Below are positions 12,646 to 24,406 of a DNA stretch of 64,000 nucleotides, one piece after another. The notes under the pieces were generated by a model that worked only from the letters and a program-made list of their open reading frames with translations, did not search any database and was not told the DNA's origin. Source of the DNA: Sipunculus nudus (lineage: Eukaryota > Annelida > Sipuncula > Golfingiida > Sipunculidae); the NCBI GenBank assembly GCA_026874595.1, contig CM049308.1, forward strand, positions 44,275,327 through 44,339,326. The letters are read 5' to 3'. The translations under genes were made by a program, and so were the position numbers. Each line of letters starts with the position of its first letter. Position 1 is the stretch's first letter.

Positions 12646-13440
12646 TTGGCTTCAGACTTGATTTATTAATGACCCACTACTTAAGTAAATTCATTTTGAT
12701 TTTCAGGGTTCAGTGATCAAAGGTGAAGGTCACAGTGGCCACATCTTTAAAAAGATTGTAGATGCTCTGTAAATCAAACTTTTCATCCCAAATTTTCCAT
12801 CTTTGACACGTGGCTTACTTGCCAAAAGTGAGGAAATCTGTAGATTTTGAGGTTACCTGGTCTGAGGTCAAGGTCACTTTTTAAAAGATTGTTACAATAA
12901 TCTTAAAGCTGCAAGTTCAGGGAAAATTAGTTCTAAGATTTTTTGGTCAGAAGGTCATTGGTTAAGGTCACTCGATTGTCATTCTGAAAAAAACATTCTG
13001 AGCGGCAAGACCCCTGGGACCCTAGTTATGCCTTTTAATCCCCCCCCCCCCCCCCATAATTGCCACTTGTCAGTACTGTGAGCATTATAAGTCAAAAACT
13101 AATGGACAAATTTCTTTCATATTATGAACATGTAGAGGGACTAGATGGGTTATGGGATGAGGTCTATTTAAATTTGGGTCATGACCTTTACCATGAGAGT
13201 GGCCTTGACCTTTAATATTTCCATATTTGATGAAAAAATCACACCTCTTATGATATCTCAAGTGTTGGTAGCCATATGGATATCAAACTTGACTTCAAAT
13301 GTCATCTCAGATCTTCCATCTTTAACATATAGCTCACTTGCCAATAGTGGATGATCCTTATCAATTTTGGGGTCACAAGGTCAAGGCCACAGGAGCTATC
13401 ATTCAAAAAATTAGTTTCCGGATGATAATTCCAGCTTTTT
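12646..13440 (+). repeat. Family B interior fragments
   Basis: Degenerate copies of the B internal repeat, with AGGTCAAGGTCAC-like phrases and GGATGATAATTCCAGC at the right edge. A C14 run lies near 13,040. The fragment is cut at 13,441 by a family A element. Confidence 0.6.
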
Positions 13441-14203
13441 TAGCTCAGCTGACTATAAGTCATCTGAGCTATAGTCGTGGTCCTTTGTCCGTCTGGCTAG
13501 CCGGCCTGCCGTCCGTTAGTTAACAGGGCATGTTTCGCAACAAGGACCTATGAATCCGAAATTTTGCATATCGTTAGATGTCCCTAAAATCTCCAACCAT
13601 ACCGAAAATTGGGTCACTTCATTCGGACTTCATTCCTTTGAGATATTAAGGAAAAATCTCTAAAAAAGCCATTGTTACACTTCAAGGCTGCATAATATCA
13701 AAACCACTGATCTGTTTTTGATCATATTTAGAATGCATATTTTTCTATACATTTTCTATGTACATTCCAAAAAAAAAAAGCAGTATTGAGTATTGTTTTG
13801 AAGTTATGGGCCCAAACATAATGCAATTTTTTGAAAATCAGGAAATATATATACTCACTCAACATGAGAATTGCTGAAGCTGGAGACTTTTTTTCAGGGA
13901 TATAACTTTATGTAATCAATATTCAATTGTTTACCCAAAATTAGATCTGCAATTTGCAAATATTTTAAGTCATTAGCATAAATAAAAAATCAATACCTTA
14001 AATTTGTCCAACTTTTTACAACGGCACATATTTTCCCTGTAAGCACTGTTGATTTAATTTTCACAGCATATGTACATAAGGATTTTATCTTTTAAAATCA
14101 CGTTGCAAAGGGTTGCTTTTATTCAAATTTCATACATTATGTCAAGTGATGTCTTAATCAAGCCCACCTAATAGTACAGCCTTCACCTGTGTTTTGTAAC
14201 CCA
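13441..14203 (+). mobile_element. Family A element, 5' half, split by the retroelement
   Basis: It begins with TAGCTCAGCTGACTATAAGT and stops at GTAACCCA, where the LTR at 14,204 begins. The other half resumes at 31,037 (CCCACTAAAGGCAG) and ends near 32,140. The A copy near 2,745 has the uninterrupted GTAACCCACC, so the join is visible. Confidence 0.8.
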
Positions 14204-15040
14204 TGTTATGGAACCTTATATCAACAGATCACGTATGTGTGATGAACGTATAATTTGTAATGGAGATAAAAAAAATCAGATTCTGTAACACTAGGCAGCC
14301 AGAAATGTCTAGCGGAATGAAAAAAGAAAGTCAGTGTTTTTTGTTAACAAATAACTATAATTTATTCTTAAAACAACCCTTGCATTACAATACACTAAAT
14401 CAATACAATTACACTGTATAACAACAGTATAAGAACAAATCAATACAATCACACAGTAAAATAAACAAAGTTCACAGTACCTGGACACCACCACTGTCAC
14501 AGCGAAAAGTCCTTTAAAATGTATAAGGGGATGAATAGTTACATAAATTCTCTTGGAGAATAACAGTCCAATGTAAAGCTCTTGTAACAATCCAAAAAGT
14601 AAACTGAAGACCAAATAAGATTCGTCACAAAATCCAGAAGAAAATCTATAATTGCCGCACTTATAGGAATAGGTCCTACAAACTGACATACACGCTTCTG
14701 TGTCCGCTTGAATATATTCTCTCACCTCCCTCTCGGCTCTGAAACACAGCCCCCTATTTATAACTTTTCACCTCCAGCCGAGAACCTTCCATTGCTCGAA
14801 CATTCTAAAGAATCTAACACAGTACACACGTTCAAAAAACATACCAGAACAAAGAACGCTGTGTATCTAGGGTTCAACAAATGCGGATAAAACCGAGCCT
14901 GCGACATCCAGCCAGGCGAGGCACATGAGCTAAGCATGGAACACAAACCAACCGCCAACAACAACATGGAACATCAGTGTGCACAATAAAACAATCATCT
15001 GTAAGACCGCTGCACACAATAAAAAGGGGCACCTGTAACA
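14204..15040 (-). repeat. 3' LTR, duplicate copy 1
   Basis: 837 bases, TGTTATGG to CTGTAACA on the plus strand. It is preceded on the element strand by the polypurine tract at 15,041-15,051. It carries TATAAATAG (minus, 14,754-14,762) and a minus-strand AATAAA (14,361-14,366). The short open frames inside it are not credible genes. Confidence 0.85.
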
Positions 15041-15099
15041 CTCCCCCTCCTGTGAGAAAATCACTAAATTATTACAACATTTCAAAACATTCTTATTTA

Positions 15100-15722
15100 C
15101 AACATTAAATAAACATCTCGTTTACAACATTTCATAAACATCTCGATAAGCAATCAGCAAGGACATTTTCTTTCCCTTTAATGTGTTTGATTTCAAGGTT
15201 GTAATCTTGTAAAAAAACTCTTAACATCTTAACAATCTTTGATTTTTACACTTCAACTTGTTCACGAACGTGAAGAGATTATGATCACTGAAGACAATGA
15301 TAGGCTTGACTGATTAAGTAATATAAACTTCAAAATGCTGCAATGGCAAAATCAAAGCCAAACATTTTTTTTCAATAGTGGAGTAGTTTTTCTGGTTTGC
15401 ATTAAACTTTCTTGAAAAATAAAAAAATTTGATGATCTATGCCATCATTGCCTTCTTGTAACAACACAGCACCAGCAGCAGTATCAGTAGCATCTAAAGC
15501 CAACTTAAAAGGTACATGAAAGTCTTGAGCTACCAAAACTGGTGAACTTTGCAGAATTGCTTTCAAATTCTGAAATGCATTTTCAAACTGAACATTCCAT
15601 ACAAACTTTTGTTTTTTCTTTAACAAATTAGTCAAAGGTTCAGCAACAGCAGAAAAATTTGGACAAAACTTCCTGTAGTATCCAACCACACCAAGAAAAC
15701 GCATTATTGGATCCCCAGACAA
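15100..15722 (-). pseudogene. pol: RNase H region, copy 1
   Basis: Duplicate of 19,860-20,483; the open part is 15,402-15,722 with the same RFLGVVGYY and TDTAAGAVLLQ phrases. Confidence 0.75.
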
Positions 15723-16861
15723 AGTTGGGGGATACTATGTTTTCATACCGGTCCCCCCCCCGCCCGCCACGGCATTTAAATATTGTTGGCGCGATAACTC
15801 AAAAAATATTTCACGGATCTTTACAAGATTGGTATATGTATAGATATGGGTGAGAGGACGACGCCTATTTAAAATGAGGTCATGACCTTCACTAGGAGAG
15901 TGTCCTTGACCTTGAATAGGTCCAATTTTTGGGAAAATCACACAAATTCTTAAATAACTCAAGAAATCTTGCATGGATTGATCCCAAAATCAAGTTGATC
16001 GAAGATCATGTATATGGTTGTCATGTTCCAGAAACTGGTGGCGCCACCTATTATTCTTTACTTGTTTTCGTGCCTTTATATACCCCCAAAATTGCCTCTT
16101 GACATTACTGTGAGCATTATTAGTCAAAAACTAATGGAGAGATTTCTTTAATATTATACATATACATAGATATGGGTTATGGGATGATGTTTATTTAAAT
16201 TGGGGTCATGACCTTTCCTATGAGAGCAGTCTTGACCTTGAAAATTCCCATATTTGGTGAAATTCACACAAAATCTTTAATATCTCAGTAAGGGATTCAT
16301 GGAATGATCCAAAAAAACATATTGACCAAAGATCTTGGATAGCTTTGCCGTTTGCAGAAGACAGATGGCGCCACCTTGTGTTGTTTTCTTGTTAAAATTA
16401 TGTTAACGCAATAACTTTGTAAGAATTTGAGGTACAGTCACCAAACCCACAAGTTTGATGCATCTTATCAACGGCTAGGTCAAGTTCAAACATGGATGAC
16501 CTTGATGCATTTTATCAAGGTCACAGCAGCGATTATACTTAAATGATATAAGGGTAATAACTCAGAAAGACGTTTTGGTAAAGTCATCAAACCTACATTT
16601 CAGATGCATCTTATCAAGGGCTAGGCCAAGGTCGGATATGGATGACCTTGATGCATTTTTCAAGGTCACAGAGGCGATAACGCTGAAATGATGTTAACTT
16701 TAATATCATCTTATCAACGGCTAGGTCAAAGTTGAAAAGAAACCATGGTGGCCTGCCAAGTGTCAGTCTCTGCATCTGAATTCAAGATGGGATCCTATTC
16801 TTCGAGGTTGGGGGGGAGGGGGTAATTGTCTGGGTATATCATGGCACCTGCGGTGCTATGA
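15709..16861 (+). mobile_element. Family B element between RT and RNase H, copy 1
   Basis: Duplicate of 20,470-21,620. The first base of its terminal word is changed (GGATCCCC). Confidence 0.75.
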
Positions 16862-17713
16862 AATAAATAGTTTGCTTTTTGTTTTCTGGTCTAGGAAAAG
16901 CAAAAATAGCACTTATTTTAGCATCAACAGGTTTTACTTGACCCTGCCCTACAAATGACCCAAAAATGTTACTTGTGCATGACAAAACTCAAGATTTTAC
17001 TAACTTGACGGTCAGACATGCCTCACTGAGTCTTTCGAAGAGGTCATGAAGAATTTGCAGATGTTTCTCCCAGGTGTCGTTGTACATGATGCGGTCATCA
17101 ATATATGTGTCGCAGTCCTGAATGTCCTTGACAACCATATGGTGGACGCGCTGGAACGTGGCTTGCGAGTTCTTCATGCCAAATGGCATAACTTTATCCT
17201 GGTACAGTCCTTGAGGCGTCACAAATGCGGACACTTCTTTCATTCGTTCTGTCAGCGGAACTTGCCAGAATCCTTTTAGCAAGTCAAACTTGGAAACATA
17301 TCTGGAGCTACCGACTCTATCAATACAATCATCGATCCTCGGAATCGGGAACGTGTCAGTATTTGTGACAGAGTTAAGTTTTGGATAATCTGTGCACATA
17401 CGGTAACTTCATCAGGTTTTGGCACAGGAATACATGGTGAACTCCAGTTACTGTTACTAGGTTCAATAAAATCATTGTCCAGCAAATATTGAATCTCATC
17501 CTGTAGATACTTTTTCTTTTCTGGATTCAGTCTATAAGGATGTTGCTTGACTGCGCTTGCCTCGCCAACATCAACGTCATGGCACAATATGTTAGTTCGC
17601 GTTGGAATGTCACTAAACAAATGCTCATAATTCCGCAGCAGGTTCTTGAGGTCTTGTTGTTATTGTGTGGTAAGGTGTGACAATTTGGCATCCAGGTTGT
17701 TAAGCACGTCTGA
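16850..17713 (-). pseudogene. pol: Reverse transcriptase, copy 1
   Basis: Duplicate of 21,606-22,474 with the same frameshift. The frames are 17,276-17,620 (fingers) and 16,989-17,399 (palm with YIDD). It lacks the TGA found in copy 2 after LTVK (Leu instead), so the two copies diverged after duplication. Confidence 0.8.
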
Positions 17714-17718
17714 GTTTT

Positions 17719-18265
17719 TAGCTCAGCTGACTATAAGTCATCTGAGCTATAGTCGTGGTCCATTGTCCGTCTGTCCGTCCGTCTGTCCGTCCGTAGATGT
17801 GGCACGTTTTAAAACCGTAAGACCTAGGAATCCAAAATTTGGCATAATGTTAGATGTCCCCAAGATCTCCTACCAAGCCAAAAACTGGGTCTCAGCGACT
17901 TTGTTCCTTTGAGAAATTAAGGAAAAACCTCAATTTTTTATTAAAAACCTATTTTCACACTTCAGGACTGCATAATATCAAAACTACTCATCTGTTTTAC
18001 CTCATATTTACCATAAATATTCCCCTATATAGTTCCTATGTACATGCCAGAAATTATGTCTGTATTGTTTAATTTAAAAAAGTTATGGGCCCAAACTTAA
18101 TGCATTATATAAAAAATCAGGAAAGATATTTGATCACTTAACACAAAACCAGTTAAAGCTATGGACTTTTTTCCAGTAATATAACTTTAATTAATCAAAA
18201 TTAAATTGTATACCCAAAATTAGATCAAAATCTTTTAAATTTTTTGAAATATTTACAAAAGTAAA
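17719..18265 (+). mobile_element. Family A element 5' part, copy 1
   Basis: Starts with TAGCTCAGCTGAC in the integrase-RT linker, as at 22,480. It is cut at 18,265 by the duplication junction. Its GTCC tract is 11 bases shorter than in copy 2. Confidence 0.8.
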
Positions 18266-18963
18266 GCCTGCCGTCCGTTAGTTAACAGGGCATGTTTCGC
18301 AACAAGGACCTATGAATCCGAAATTTTGCATATCGTTAGATGTCCCTAAAATCTCCAACCATACCGAAAATTGGGTCACTTCATTCGGACTTCATTCCTT
18401 CGAGATATTAAGGAAAAATCTCTAAAAAAGCCATTGTTACACTTCAAGGCTGCATAATATCAAAACCACTGATCTGTTTTTGATCATATTTAGAATGCAT
18501 ATTTTTCTATACATTTTCTATGTACATTCCAAAAAAAAAAGCAGTATTGAGTATTGTTTTGAAGTTATGGGCCCAAACATAATGCAATTTTTTGAAAATC
18601 AGGAAATATATATACTCACTCAACATGAGAATTGCTGAAGCTGGAGACTTTTTTTCAGGGATATAACTTTATGTAATCAATATTCAATTGTTTACCCAAA
18701 ATTAGATCTGCAATTTGCAAATATTTTAAGTCATTAGCATAAATAAAAAATCAATACCTTAAATTTGTCCAACTTTGGCAACGGCACATATTTTCCCTGT
18801 AAGCACTGTTGATTTAATTTTCACAGCATATGTACATAAGGATTTTATCTTTTAAAATCACGTTGCAAAGGGTTGCTTTTATTCAAATTTCATACATTAT
18901 GTCAAGTGATGTCTTAATCAAGCCCACCTAATAGTACAGCCTTCACCTGTGTTTTGTAACCCA

Positions 18964-19801
18964 TGTTATGGAACCTTATATCAACAGATCACGTATGTGT
19001 GATGAACGTATAATTTGTAATGGAGATAAAAAAAATCAGATTCTGTAACACTAGGCAGCCAGAAATGTCTAGCGGAATGAAAAAAGAAAGTCAGTGTTTT
19101 TTGTTAACAAATAACTATAATTTATTCTTAAAACAACCCTTGCATTACAATACACTAAATCAATACAATTACACTGTATAACAACAGTATAAGAACAAAT
19201 CAATACAAACACACAGTAAAATAAACAAAGTTCACAGTACCTGGATACCACCACTGTCACAGCGAAAAGTCCTTTAAAATGTATAAGGGGATGAATAGTT
19301 ACATAAATTCTCTTGGAGAATAACAGTCCAATGTAAAGCTTTTGTAACAATCCAAAAAGTAAACTGAAGACCAAATAAGATTCGTCACAAAATCCAGAAG
19401 AAAATCTATAATGTGCCGCACTTATAGGAATAGGTCCTACAAACTGACATACACGCTTCTGTGTCCGCTTGAATATATTCTCTCACCTCCCTCTCGGCTC
19501 TGAAACACAGCCCCCTATTTATAACTTTTCACCTCCAGCCGAGAACCTTCCATTGCTCGAACATTCTAAAGAATCTAACACAGTACACACGTTCAAAAAA
19601 CATACCAGAACAAAGAACGCTGTGTATCTAGGGTTCAACAAATGCGGATAAAACCGAGCCTGCGACATCCAGCCAGGCGAGGCACATGAGCTAAGCATGG
19701 AACACAAACCAACCGCCAACAACAACATGGAACATCAGTGTGCACAATAAAACAATCATCTGTAAGACCGCTGCACACAATAAAAAGGGGCACCTGTAAC
19801 A
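18964..19801 (-). repeat. 3' LTR, duplicate copy 2
   Basis: 838 bases, nearly identical to 14,204-15,040. The TATA box is on the minus strand at 19,515-19,523. Confidence 0.85.
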
Positions 19802-19812
19802 CTCCCCCTCCT
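19802..19812 (-). other. Polypurine tract of the Gmr1-like element
   Basis: AGGAGGGGGAG on the minus strand, directly upstream of the 3' LTR. It primes plus-strand DNA synthesis. The duplicate is at 15,041-15,051. Confidence 0.75.
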
Positions 19813-19859
19813 GTGAGAAAATCACTAAATTATTACAACATTTCAAAACATTCTTATTT

Positions 19860-20483
19860 ACAACATTAAATAAACATCTCGTTTACAACATTTCATAAAC
19901 ATCTCGATAAGCAATCAGCAAGGACATTTTCGTTCCCTTTAATGTGTTTGATTTCAAGGTTGTAATCTTGTAAAAAAACTCTTAACATCTTAACAATCTT
20001 TGATTTTTACACTTCAACTTGTTCACGAACGTGAAGAGATTATGATCACTGAAGACAATGATAGGCTTGACTGATTAAGTAATATAAACTTCAAAATGCT
20101 GCAATGGCAAAATCAAAGCCAAACATTTTTTTTCAATAGTGGAGTAGTTTTTCAGGTTTGCATTAAACTTTCTTGAAAAATAAAAAAATTGGATGATCTA
20201 TGCCATCATTGCCTTCTTGTAACAACACAGCACCAGCAGCAGTATCAGTAGCATCTAAAGCCAACTTAAAAGGTACATGAAAGTCTTGAGCTACCAAAAC
20301 TGGTGAACTTTGCAGAATTGCTTTCAAATTCTGAAATGCATTTTCAAACTGAACATTCCATACAAACTTTTGTTTTTTCTTTAACAAATTAGTCAAAGGT
20401 TCAGCAACAGCAGAAAAATTTGGACAAAACTTCCTGTAGTATCCAACCACACCAAGAAAACGCATTATTGTATCCCCAGACAA
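19860..20483 (-). pseudogene. pol: RNase H region, copy 2
   Basis: The open part (20,163-20,483) begins RFLGVVGYYRKFCPNFS, the RT-RNase H connection, and contains LALDATDTAAGAVLLQE with the first RNase H aspartate region. Downstream, text such as KPEKLLHY and FSDHNLFTFVNKL is legible but broken by stops. RNase H would degrade the RNA strand during reverse transcription. The polypurine tract follows. Confidence 0.75.
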
Positions 20484-21620
20484 AGTTGGGGGATACTATG
20501 TTTTCATACCGGTCCCCCCGCCGCCCGCCACGGCATTTAAATATTGTTGGCGCGATAACTCAAAAAATATTTCACGGATCTTTACAAGATTGGTATATGT
20601 ATAGATATGGGTGAGAGGACGACGCCTATTTAAAATGAGGTCATGACCTTCACTAGGAGAGTGTCCTTGACCTTGAATAGGTCCAATTTTGGGGAAAATC
20701 ACACAAATTCTTAAATAACTCAAGAAATCTTGCATGGATTGATCCCAAAATCAAGTTGATCGAAGATCATGTATATGGTTGTCATGTTCCAGAAACTGGT
20801 GGCGCCACCTATTATTCTTTACTTGTTTTCGTGCCTTTATATACCCCCAAAATTGCCTCTTGACATTACTGTGAGCATTATTAGTCAAAAACTAATGGAG
20901 AGATTTCTTTAATATTATACATATACATAGATATGGGTTATGGGATGATGTTTATTTAAATTGGGGTCATGACCTTTCCTATGAGAGCAGTCTTGACCTT
21001 GAAAATTCCCATATTTGGTGAAATTCACACAAAATCTTTAATATCTCAGTAAGGGATTCATGGAATGATCCAAAAAAACATATTGACCAAAGATCTTGGA
21101 TAGCTTTGCCGTTTGCAGAAGACAGATGGCGCCACCTTGTGTTGTTTTCTTGTTAAAATTATGTTAACGCAATAACTTTGTAAGAATTTGAGGTACAGTC
21201 ACCAAACCCACAAGTTTGATGCATCTTATCAACGGCTAGGTCAAGTTCAAACATGGATGACCTTGATGCATTTTATCAAGGTCACAGCAGCGATTATACT
21301 TAAATGATATAAGGGTAATAACTCAGAAAGACGTTTTGGTAAAGTCATCAAACCTACATTTCAGATGCATCTTATCAAGGGCTAGGCCAAGGTCGGATAT
21401 GGATGACCTTGATGCATTTTTCAAGGTCACAGAGGCGATAACGCTGAAATGATGTTAACTTTAATATCATCTTATCAACGGCTAGGTCAAAGTTGAAAAG
21501 AAACCATGGTGGCCTGCCAAGTGTCAGTCTCTGCATCTGAATTCAAGATGGGATCCTATTCTTCGAGGTTGGGGGGGAGGGGGTAATTGTCTGGGTATAC
21601 TATGGCACCTGCGGTGCTAT
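20470..21620 (+). mobile_element. Family B element between RT and RNase H, copy 2
   Basis: Begins with GTATCCCCAGACAAAGT. It ends with TTGTCTGGGTATAC (the inverse) and the hairpin GCACC-TGC-GGTGC at 21,605-21,617. It splits the pol reading between PENKK and MRFLGVVGYY. The interior has two AGGTGGCGCCACCT-like palindromes (about 20,796 and 21,126) and several TGACCTTGA half-sites. The final hairpin differs in sequence from that of the B copy at 9,847 but sits in the same place. Confidence 0.75.
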
Positions 21621-22474
21621 TAAATAAATAGTTTGCTTTTTGTTTTCTGGTCTAGGAAAAGCAAAAATAGCACTTATTTTAGCATCAACAGGTTTTACTT
21701 GACCCTGCCCTACAAATGACCCAAAAATGTTACTTGTGCATGACAAAACTCAAGATTTTACTCACTTGACGGTCAGACATGCCTCACTGAGTCTTTCGAA
21801 GAGGTCATGAAGAATTTGCAGATGTTTCTCCCAGGTGTCGCTGTACATGATGCGGTCATCAATATATGTGTCGCAGTCCTGAATGTCCTTGACAACCATA
21901 TGGTGGACGCGCTGGAACGTGGCTTGCGAGTTCTTCATGCCAAATGGCATAACTTTATCCTGGTACAGTCCTTGAGGCGTCACAAATGCGGACACTTCTT
22001 TCATTCGTTCTGTCAGCGGAACTTGCCAGAATCCTTTTAGCAAGTCAAACTTGGAAACATATCTGGAGCTACCGACTCTATCAATACAATCATCGATCCT
22101 CGGAATCGGGAACGTGTCAGTATTTGTGACAGAGTTAAGTTTTGGATAATCTGTGCACATACGGTAACTTCATCAGGTTTTGGCACAGGAATACATGGTG
22201 AACTCCAGTTACTGTTACTAGGTTCAATAAAATCATTGTCCAGCAAATATTGAATCTCATCCTGTAGATACTTTTTCTTTTCTGGATTCAGTCTATAAGG
22301 ATGTTGCTTGACTGCGCTTGCCTCGCCAACATCAACGTCATGGCACAATATGTTAGTTCGCGTTGGAATGTCACTAAACAAATGCTCATAATTCCGCAGC
22401 AGGTTCTTGAGGTCTTGTTGTTATTGTGTGGTAAGGTGTGACAATTTGGCATCCAGGTTGTTAAGCACGTCTGA
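21606..22474 (-). pseudogene. pol: Reverse transcriptase, copy 2
   Basis: The frame at 22,037-22,381 covers the RT fingers (KQHPYRLNPEKKKYLQDE, then DNDFIEPSNSNWSSPC). After a frameshift near 22,160 a second frame (21,762-22,160) covers the palm, with FDLLKGFWQVPL, MPFGMKNSQATFQR and the catalytic YIDD box. A TGA stop at about 21,769 breaks it, and the thumb text GQVKPVDAK and FAFPRPENKK continues to the B insertion. RT copies element RNA into DNA. It lies downstream of integrase. Confidence 0.8.
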
Positions 22475-24406
22475 GTTTTTAGCTCAGCTGACTATAAGTC
22501 ATCTGAGCTATAGTCGTGGTCCATTGTCCGTCGTCCGTCCGTCTGTCCGTCCGTCTGTCCGTCCGTAGATGTGGCACGTTTTAAAACCGTAAGACCTAGG
22601 AATCCAAAATTTGGCATAATGTTAGATGTCCCCAAGATCTCCTACCAAGCCAAAAACTGGGTCTCAGCGACTTTGTTCCTTTGAGAAATTAAGGAAAAAC
22701 CTCAATTTTTTATTAAAAACCTATTTTCACACTTCAGGACTGCATAATATCAAAACTACTCATCTGTTTTACCTCATATTTACCATAAATATTCCCCTAT
22801 ATAGTTCCTATGTACATGCCAGAAATTATGTCTGTATTGTTTAATTTAAAAAAGTTATGGGCCCAAACTTAATGCATTATATAAAAAATCAGGAAAGATA
22901 TTTGATCACTTAACACAAACCTAGTTAAAGCTATGGACTTTTTTCCAGTAATATAACTTTAATTAATCAAAATTAAATTGTATACCCAAAATTAGATCAA
23001 AATCTTTTAAATTTTTTGAAATATTTACAAAAGTAAAAAATTGGTACTTTAAATTTTGCCCAACTTTGACCATGGCACGTTTTTTTCCTGTAAGTACTGT
23101 CGATTTAATTTTCGCAGCATGTTTTTGTTAGCGTTTAGTCTGTTAACACCAAAAATTTGAAACCAGTTGATCAAAAACTGTAGATTTTATTAAAGTTTTC
23201 AAGCACCATGTAACATATTGTTTACATCAAGCTAGTGTTATGCAGTTTGCAAGAGCTCAGCTCCCAGCTTCAGCTCTCAGTTCCTAAAATTTGGCATACT
23301 ATTAGATATCTCCAAATCCCCTACCATGCCAAGAATTTGGTCACTAGGACTTAATACCTTCAAGATATTAATGAAAAACTTCATTTTTCCATTAAAAACC
23401 CATTGTTACACTTCAAGACTGCCTAATATCAAAACCACTGATCTGACTTGAATCATATAAAATATACATATTTTTCTATACATTCTCTATGCACATGCCA
23501 GAAATGATGTCAGTATTGCATAATTGTTTTAAGTTATGGGCCCAAACATAATGCACTTTGTAAAAAAATCAAGAAATATATTTACTCCCTTAACAAAAGG
23601 ATTGCTGAACCTGGAGATTTTTTGTCAGGGATGTGACATTATTTTATCAAGATTCAATTGAATACCCAAAATTAGTTCAGAATTTTTTCAAATTTTATAA
23701 GTTATTAGTATAAATATAAAATAAGTACCTTACATTTTGCCAAACTTTGACCATGGCACGTTTGTTTCCTGTGAGCACTGTTGATATAATTTTCATATCA
23801 TGCACACATAAGGATTTCAGCTTTTTAGTTTAGAAAGCTGAAAGAAATTGGCCAAAAATTGTAGCATTTATTAATGTTTTTATGAGACCATGTCAGACCT
23901 TAGCTCTCCCCAGCCCCTCTTGAGTCACCTGTATGTTGACCTTGTTGGCCTTTCATCAAATTATGCATGCTTGACGCGAGGCATACACTTGGGCAGCCAG
24001 GCATCTTATGGCCAGCCACAGTTGATCCAACATAACAATAAACAATAAATTAATAAATTTTTATTGGTTTTTAATAACAAATTAAAAAAATATATAAAAG
24101 GAATGTGTTTGTTAGTTGATAATAACAGGAAATTAACTTGCAGTTACTGATGATATAAGAATCTTGTATCCATTGATAGAATGTCACATATTCCAAATAA
24201 CACCATGCAGTCACCTATGGTATTTTTCAGTTCAATTTTAATGATAAAAAAATAAACCATATTATTCATTATTAATCATTTGGGATCATATGAAGGAAAT
24301 TAATGATAGACAAAGATGCAGTTGATAATATTAATCTAGATTCCTGCTGTGTCTAGTGTGTACATTGATGTGAAATTAGTCCAAAATGAATATATTACAT
24401 TTTTTT

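Larger units (their letters stand above)
13504..18265. repeat. Tandem duplication, copy 1 (4.76 kb)
   Basis: Starts at GCCTGCCGTCCG and is followed directly by the second copy at 18,266. It contains 700 bases of family A, the 3' LTR, RNase H, a B insertion, RT and the first 550 bases of another A element. By eye there are fewer than 25 differences from copy 2, mostly single bases plus an 11-base change in a GTCC tract. Confidence 0.9.
18266..23037. repeat. Tandem duplication, copy 2 (4.77 kb)
   Basis: Direct repeat of 13,504-18,265. Copy 2 continues into the natural interior of its A element (GTAAAAAATTGG), while copy 1 ends at GTAAA and jumps to GCCTGCCG. The junction at 18,265/18,266 is therefore the new one. 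No homology is evident at the breakpoints. Confidence 0.9.

Noticed and set aside
14309-14725. 138-codon minus-strand frame (and its duplicate at 19,069-19,374)
   Set aside because: It lies wholly inside the LTR, has no domain, and is explained by AT-rich LTR sequence.
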